DNA of 11,499 bases from an uncultured Rickettsiales bacterium (GTDB lineage Bacteria; Pseudomonadota; Alphaproteobacteria; Rickettsiales; UBA1997): the NCBI GenBank assembly GCA_944390875.1, contig CALXRO010000020.1, positions 1 through 11,499 of the forward strand. The letters are read 5' to 3'. The position numbers and the translations under genes are program-made. The notes under the pieces were generated by a model. The model searched no databases. It was not told the origin of the DNA and saw only the letters and a program-made list of their open reading frames with translations. This document shows positions 7,653 through 11,499 of this stretch, piece after piece; positions within the stretch are counted from its first letter, which is position 1, and every line of letters begins with the position of its first letter.

Positions 7653-10600
7653 ATGACAACTTTTATATTTACTCAGGCTTTAAACACAATAAATAGCAGA
7701 AAAAATAGTGTACTAAATAAATTTTATTCATCTCCTTTTGGACAATTACTTGAATATACAAAAAATGAAACTATACAGAAAAAAGATAAAATAACTGGAA
7801 AATTATCTGAAATATCAATACAAACATCAACTTATAACAAAATCATTCCAGTAGTCTATGGTACAAATAAATTGGCTGGAAATGTAATTTGGCTAAGCGA
7901 AGTGAAGGAAGTATCTAATGATAATACTATAACGATAAATATAGGTAAAGGTCAAAAAATAAAGCAAACTAACATAGATTATTTTTATTTTTTAAGTTTT
8001 GCGATAGCTATATGTAAAGGTGAAATTTATAAACTTAATAATGTTTGGGCAGATACTACATTATTAGATTTAAGCAAATATCAATATAGATTTTACAATG
8101 GTACTGCCGATCAAAAACCAGATTCATTAATTGAATCCATTGAAGGCATAGGTAAAGTTTCAGCATACAGAGATATATGTTATATTGTTTTTGAAAATTT
8201 CCCAATCAGTGAATTTAATAACAGAATACCAAATTTCTTATTTGAAGTCACAAGGAAAAATGAAATTAATGCTAATAATGAAAACAGTTTGGAGAATTGT
8301 ATAAGAGGAATAAACTTTTCACCATGCGCTGGAGAATATATTTATGATTGTATAATACAATATAAGGCTGGCGAACAATTTGATCCAGATGAACTTGAAA
8401 CAGTAGAGGGTATATGGTACAAAATTAATGAAAATAATAATAGTAGGATTTCAGATGGTTTACTTTCACTTAATCAATTTTTTGAAGAATTTAAAAACTG
8501 TGAATGGTTTGCACCACAAATAGCATTTTTTGGAAATAGCTTAAATTGTGCCGAATGCACTATCGAACCAAGAATTGAATTTAATTATTTTCCAACAGGT
8601 TATCCAATATTTACAAAGCCTGACGAATACTCTATAGGAAACAAATGGAACAGATATAATACAAAAATGCTCGGCAAAAATTCAAATGGTAGTTTTAGAT
8701 TTAATGGAGGTACTACAAGTGATTCAAGCATTCTTGGATTTTTTAAAGAATTAAAATCAAGAAATAAAAAAACTATATTTCATCCAAAGATTCTTATGGA
8801 TATTGACAATATACCATCAAGTAAATTAATAACAGGCAATTGTTTTGATATAAAATCGTTTTTCACAAAAACAAACGGATATAATGAATACATAAAACAT
8901 TATGCTGCATTATTAAAAGATTATATTGATGTATTTTTAATAGGAAGTGAACTTTATGGTCTAACATCAATTAGAGATGAAAATAATAATTTTCCAGCCA
9001 TTGAAGAATTAATAAAATTAGCAAAGGATATCAAAGAAATTCTTGGACCAAATGTTTTAATGAGTTACGCAGCAGATTATAAAGAATATCATAATATTGA
9101 TGGTTGGTACGCTCTTGATGAACTTTGGTCAAATGAAAATATAGATTTTATAGGTATTAACGCCTATTTTCCTATTACAAATTTGCCCCAAGATAGTATA
9201 ACAAATGATATTATAAAAAATGGTTGGACAAGTGGAGAATATTATGATTACATATATATTAATGGCGAACAAGTATCAATAGACAAAAAATATGCTTGTA
9301 AAAATATTGAATATTGGTGGTCAAATACTCATATAAATCCTGATGGAAAGATAACATCTTGGGTACCAAAAAGTAAAAAAGTATGGTTCACAGAATATGG
9401 TTTTTGTTCAGTTGATGCTTGTACAAATGAACCATATAAAAAAGCAGGAGATTTTCCAAAATATTCACTTGGAAGTAGTGATTTTTTTGCTCAAAGAATA
9501 GCTATAGAAGCAACAGAAGACTTTTTTAAAAACAGTGAATATATTGAAAATAAAATATTATTTTCTTGGGATATGAGACCATATCCGTTTTATCCAAACA
9601 GAACAGATATATGGCCAGATGGGATAAATTGGAAGTATGATTACGTATTAAATGGAAAAGTTGGTATATCAAATGCAAATGTTTTACTCTATCAACTTTT
9701 CAAAGATGCTGAAATAAATACAGATATTATAGAAAAAATTAAAGTAGATGAATTTATTGATGGTTTTGTTATAAACAATTGTATTTCCGTTATAGATGCT
9801 CTTTACATATTACAAAAAGTCTACTTTTTTGACTGTATAGAAACAAATGGCAAGATTAGTTTCATTTCAAATAAAAAAAGTTCAGAAAATAACAGAATAA
9901 TAACCGAACTAGATTTAGATTCTCTTATTAATTTTGAAAGTGGAGCAGGAAATAAATATATGGAAATCAACGATATTGGAAATAGTGAATTACCACAAAA
10001 AATAAATATAATATTTTTAGATAAAAACAATAACTATGATACAACTTCAGTGTATGCAGAAAGAAATTGTACTGAAGGCAATAAAATTGAAATTGATACT
10101 TTACCTGTAGTTCTTGATTCTGAAAAAGCAAGAAATATAGCAGAAGTTTATCTCTATTCACTTTGGTTAGAAAGATTAGAATTCAATTTTTGTTTACCTA
10201 TTGAGTACATATATCTTAGTACATCAGACTTAGTAAAAATAAATATAGATGATAAAAGTTCCTTGGTTTTAAAAATCAAAAAAATTGAAATTGAAAACAT
10301 GATTTTGAGAATAATTGCTGTACCTTTTGATGAGACAATTTATAGTTATATTGATAAAAGACCACTAAATCCAAATTTAGAATTATTGTCTGAAAGTGGT
10401 AAAACTTATTTAAATATATTTGAAATACCAGCAATAAATGACGATATGTTAGACAAGATAAAATTACTATTTTCAGTAAATGGTGAATTTAAAAATTGGC
10501 CAGGATGCAATATTTATTATTCAGATAATAGCACAAAAAGTTACAAAAATATAGTAGAATCAACTAAAAATTCCTTGCTAGGAAGGGTCGTTAATATTCC

Positions 10601-11312
10601 AGATAATGCTAAACCATATTACTTTGATAATAAAAATGAGTTGATAGTATCTTTTTATGGTAATATTGATGATGATAAATTAATAAGCATTTCATATCAA
10701 GAAATATATAATGGTATGAATATGGCTATATATGGTGATGAAATAATACAATTTAAAAATATAGAATTAACAGAAAATGGTTTTTATAAAATATCAGGTT
10801 TGTTGAGAGGCTTGTTTGATACTGAACTTACTATTAATAATCACAAAAGAAATGATAAATTTTTAATATTGGACAATAATATTTTATATCAGGAGTTTAA
10901 TTCTGATCAAATAAAAACAGGTTATTTTTATAAAGCTGTAACTTTTGATAATGATATGGTTGATACAAATACTATATATTATGAAATAATAGGTAAGAAT
11001 CTGAAGCCTTTTAGGCCATGTCATGTATCTTTAAAATTGAATAGTAATTTATTAATTTTAAAATGGGAAGAAAAAGGAAGAAGTTATAAAAAGTGGATTG
11101 ACAATGTTGACTATACCTCTCCAGAAATAAATGGTCAATTTTGTATACAAATACTAAAAAATAATAATATAATAGATATTTTATATACAAAAGATAGAAA
11201 TATTACTTATGATCTAAGTAAAATAGGAAACAATAATATCTCCATAAGAATTTGTCATAGAAATGAATTCTATGGCAATGGTGATTGGGTTGAAGTTTAT
11301 GTGAATAGTTAG
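7653..11312 (+). CDS. GTA gp15-like tail hub protein with TIM-barrel domain
   Basis: This intact 1219-residue protein is close in length and layout to the large baseplate hub (gp15, rcc01698) of the Rhodobacter capsulatus gene transfer agent, a structural protein with a hydrolase-like domain at the tail tip. Residues of about 62-202 match the N-terminal tail-protein part, with VVYGTNKLAGNVIW, then SFAIAICKGEI, VWAD and NRIPNFLFEV. Residues of about 270-670 form the GTA TIM-barrel: GSELYGLT (431-438), IDFIGINAYFP (497-507), WFTEYGF (578-584) and SWDMRPYP. Glu433 and Glu581 sit where a glycosidase acid/base and nucleophile would be. Residues of about 700-900 resemble the phage-tail domain, with further beta-rich tail modules to the end. 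There is no signal peptide. The ATG lacks a Shine-Dalgarno sequence. No other GTA gene flanks it, consistent with the scattered GTA genes known in Rickettsiales. Whether particles are made is unknown. Confidence 0.93.
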   Translation: MTTFIFTQALNTINSRKNSVLNKFYSSPFGQLLEYTKNETIQKKDKITGKLSEISIQTSTYNKIIPVVYGTNKLAGNVIWLSEVKEVSNDNTITINIGKGQKIKQTNIDYFYFLSFAIAICKGEIYKLNNVWADTTLLDLSKYQYRFYNGTADQKPDSLIESIEGIGKVSAYRDICYIVFENFPISEFNNRIPNFLFEVTRKNEINANNENSLENCIRGINFSPCAGEYIYDCIIQYKAGEQFDPDELETVEGIWYKINENNNSRISDGLLSLNQFFEEFKNCEWFAPQIAFFGNSLNCAECTIEPRIEFNYFPTGYPIFTKPDEYSIGNKWNRYNTKMLGKNSNGSFRFNGGTTSDSSILGFFKELKSRNKKTIFHPKILMDIDNIPSSKLITGNCFDIKSFFTKTNGYNEYIKHYAALLKDYIDVFLIGSELYGLTSIRDENNNFPAIEELIKLAKDIKEILGPNVLMSYAADYKEYHNIDGWYALDELWSNENIDFIGINAYFPITNLPQDSITNDIIKNGWTSGEYYDYIYINGEQVSIDKKYACKNIEYWWSNTHINPDGKITSWVPKSKKVWFTEYGFCSVDACTNEPYKKAGDFPKYSLGSSDFFAQRIAIEATEDFFKNSEYIENKILFSWDMRPYPFYPNRTDIWPDGINWKYDYVLNGKVGISNANVLLYQLFKDAEINTDIIEKIKVDEFIDGFVINNCISVIDALYILQKVYFFDCIETNGKISFISNKKSSENNRIITELDLDSLINFESGAGNKYMEINDIGNSELPQKINIIFLDKNNNYDTTSVYAERNCTEGNKIEIDTLPVVLDSEKARNIAEVYLYSLWLERLEFNFCLPIEYIYLSTSDLVKINIDDKSSLVLKIKKIEIENMILRIIAVPFDETIYSYIDKRPLNPNLELLSESGKTYLNIFEIPAINDDMLDKIKLLFSVNGEFKNWPGCNIYYSDNSTKSYKNIVESTKNSLLGRVVNIPDNAKPYYFDNKNELIVSFYGNIDDDKLISISYQEIYNGMNMAIYGDEIIQFKNIELTENGFYKISGLLRGLFDTELTINNHKRNDKFLILDNNILYQEFNSDQIKTGYFYKAVTFDNDMVDTNTIYYEIIGKNLKPFRPCHVSLKLNSNLLILKWEEKGRSYKKWIDNVDYTSPEINGQFCIQILKNNNIIDILYTKDRNITYDLSKIGNNNISIRICHRNEFYGNGDWVEVYVNS

Positions 11313-11387
11313 CCAAATTATATATAATTATTTATATATTATATGACTACATTTATTACATAAACCTATTGCATATTAAAATAATAC

Positions 11388-11403
11388 ATATAATATATTA
11401 TAT
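11388..11403. repeat. 16-base perfect palindrome in AT-rich spacer
   Basis: ATATAATATATTATAT reads the same on both strands and contains TATAAT in each direction. It lies in the 181-base gap after the hub gene. It could supply a -10 element for the next gene, but no matching -35 at a good distance is visible. In sequence this rich in A and T it may be chance. Confidence 0.35.
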
Positions 11404-11420
11404 ATACAGAACATATTAGA

Positions 11421-11467
11421 AAAGGAGGACCTAACAATATATTTATATATATAGGTCCTCTTCTTTT
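11421..11467 (+). terminator. Rho-independent terminator after the hub gene, possible attenuator
   Basis: GAGGACCTA (11425-11433) and TAGGTCCTC (11452-11460) form a perfect 9-base stem, extendable by one G-U and one A-U pair, with an 18-base AT loop. A T-rich tail, TTCTTTT, follows. It is by far the most GC-rich hairpin outside the rRNA. It ends the hub transcript. The next start codon is only about 27 bases beyond the tail, so a promoter for that gene hardly fits between, and the hairpin may act as an attenuator for it. The left arm contains AAAGGAGG, the exact complement of the 16S tail. Confidence 0.8.
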
Positions 11468-11493
11468 ATCAACTTTTCTTACAAGGAATCTTT

Positions 11494-11499
11494 ATGAAA
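11494..11499 (+). CDS. Start of a further gene, cut by the window edge
   Basis: An ATG followed by AAA reaches the right edge. AAGGA at 11484-11488, five bases upstream, is a good Shine-Dalgarno sequence, the only one properly placed before a start codon in this window. Only two codons (Met-Lys) are visible, so no product can be named. Met-Lys would suit a signal peptide, but that is a guess. Confidence 0.45.

Noticed and set aside
9821..10161. Two overlapping minus-strand frames
   Set aside because: Shadows of the GTA hub gene; phenylalanine/leucine-rich translations typical of antisense AT-rich DNA.
11313..11420. AT-rich spacer as a possible replication origin or attachment site
   Set aside because: Only low-complexity A/T stretches and one short palindrome are seen; no DnaA boxes, tRNA end or integrase.

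Overview
The window looks like a piece of a very AT-rich, reduced alphaproteobacterial chromosome, most likely from the order Rickettsiales or a close host-associated relative. The evidence is: a 16S rRNA gene with alphaproteobacterial character that is not followed by tRNAs or a 23S gene (the split rRNA arrangement of Rickettsiales); a 3' end reading GGATTACCTCC, which I recall from rickettsial 16S; a homologue of the large 'gene transfer agent' (GTA) tail-hub protein typical of alphaproteobacteria; rmuC; and low GC everywhere except the rRNA. No database search was possible, so the taxonomy is an inference.

Left part (1-2979): a 5'-truncated plus-strand gene for a probable outer-membrane beta-barrel protein that also carries an HELGH metallopeptidase-like motif. 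It converges through a shared terminator on a small minus-strand gene for a secreted cysteine-containing protein. Upstream of that, on the same strand, is rmuC.

Middle (about 2980-5166): an orphan 16S rRNA gene on the minus strand. It has a perfect-consensus sigma70-type promoter (TTGACA, 17 bases, TATAAT), a leader of about 290 bases, and two long complementary arms flanking the gene that should form the pre-16S processing stem. The rmuC promoter lies just beyond the 3' arm, with no convincing terminator between. The 16S differs from normally near-invariant positions, including the position equivalent to E. coli C1192 (the spectinomycin site), which reads G.

Right part (5167-11499): on the plus strand, divergent from the rRNA, are a single-polypeptide restriction-modification enzyme (nuclease-like N-terminus, N6-adenine methyltransferase, one target-recognition domain) and then an intact 1219-residue GTA gp15-like hub protein with a TIM-barrel domain. 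A strong hairpin terminator follows, and the first two codons of another gene lie at the right edge. That gene is so close to the hairpin that its transcription probably has to pass through it. No other GTA or phage genes are in the window, so the hub gene is a dispersed GTA component rather than part of a prophage here.

I see no CRISPR array, insertion sequence, tRNA or obvious new multi-gene system. The most interesting items are the unusual 16S substitutions, the beta-barrel/HExxH protein, the stand-alone hub gene next to an R-M enzyme, and the hairpin with a perfect Shine-Dalgarno sequence in its stem.
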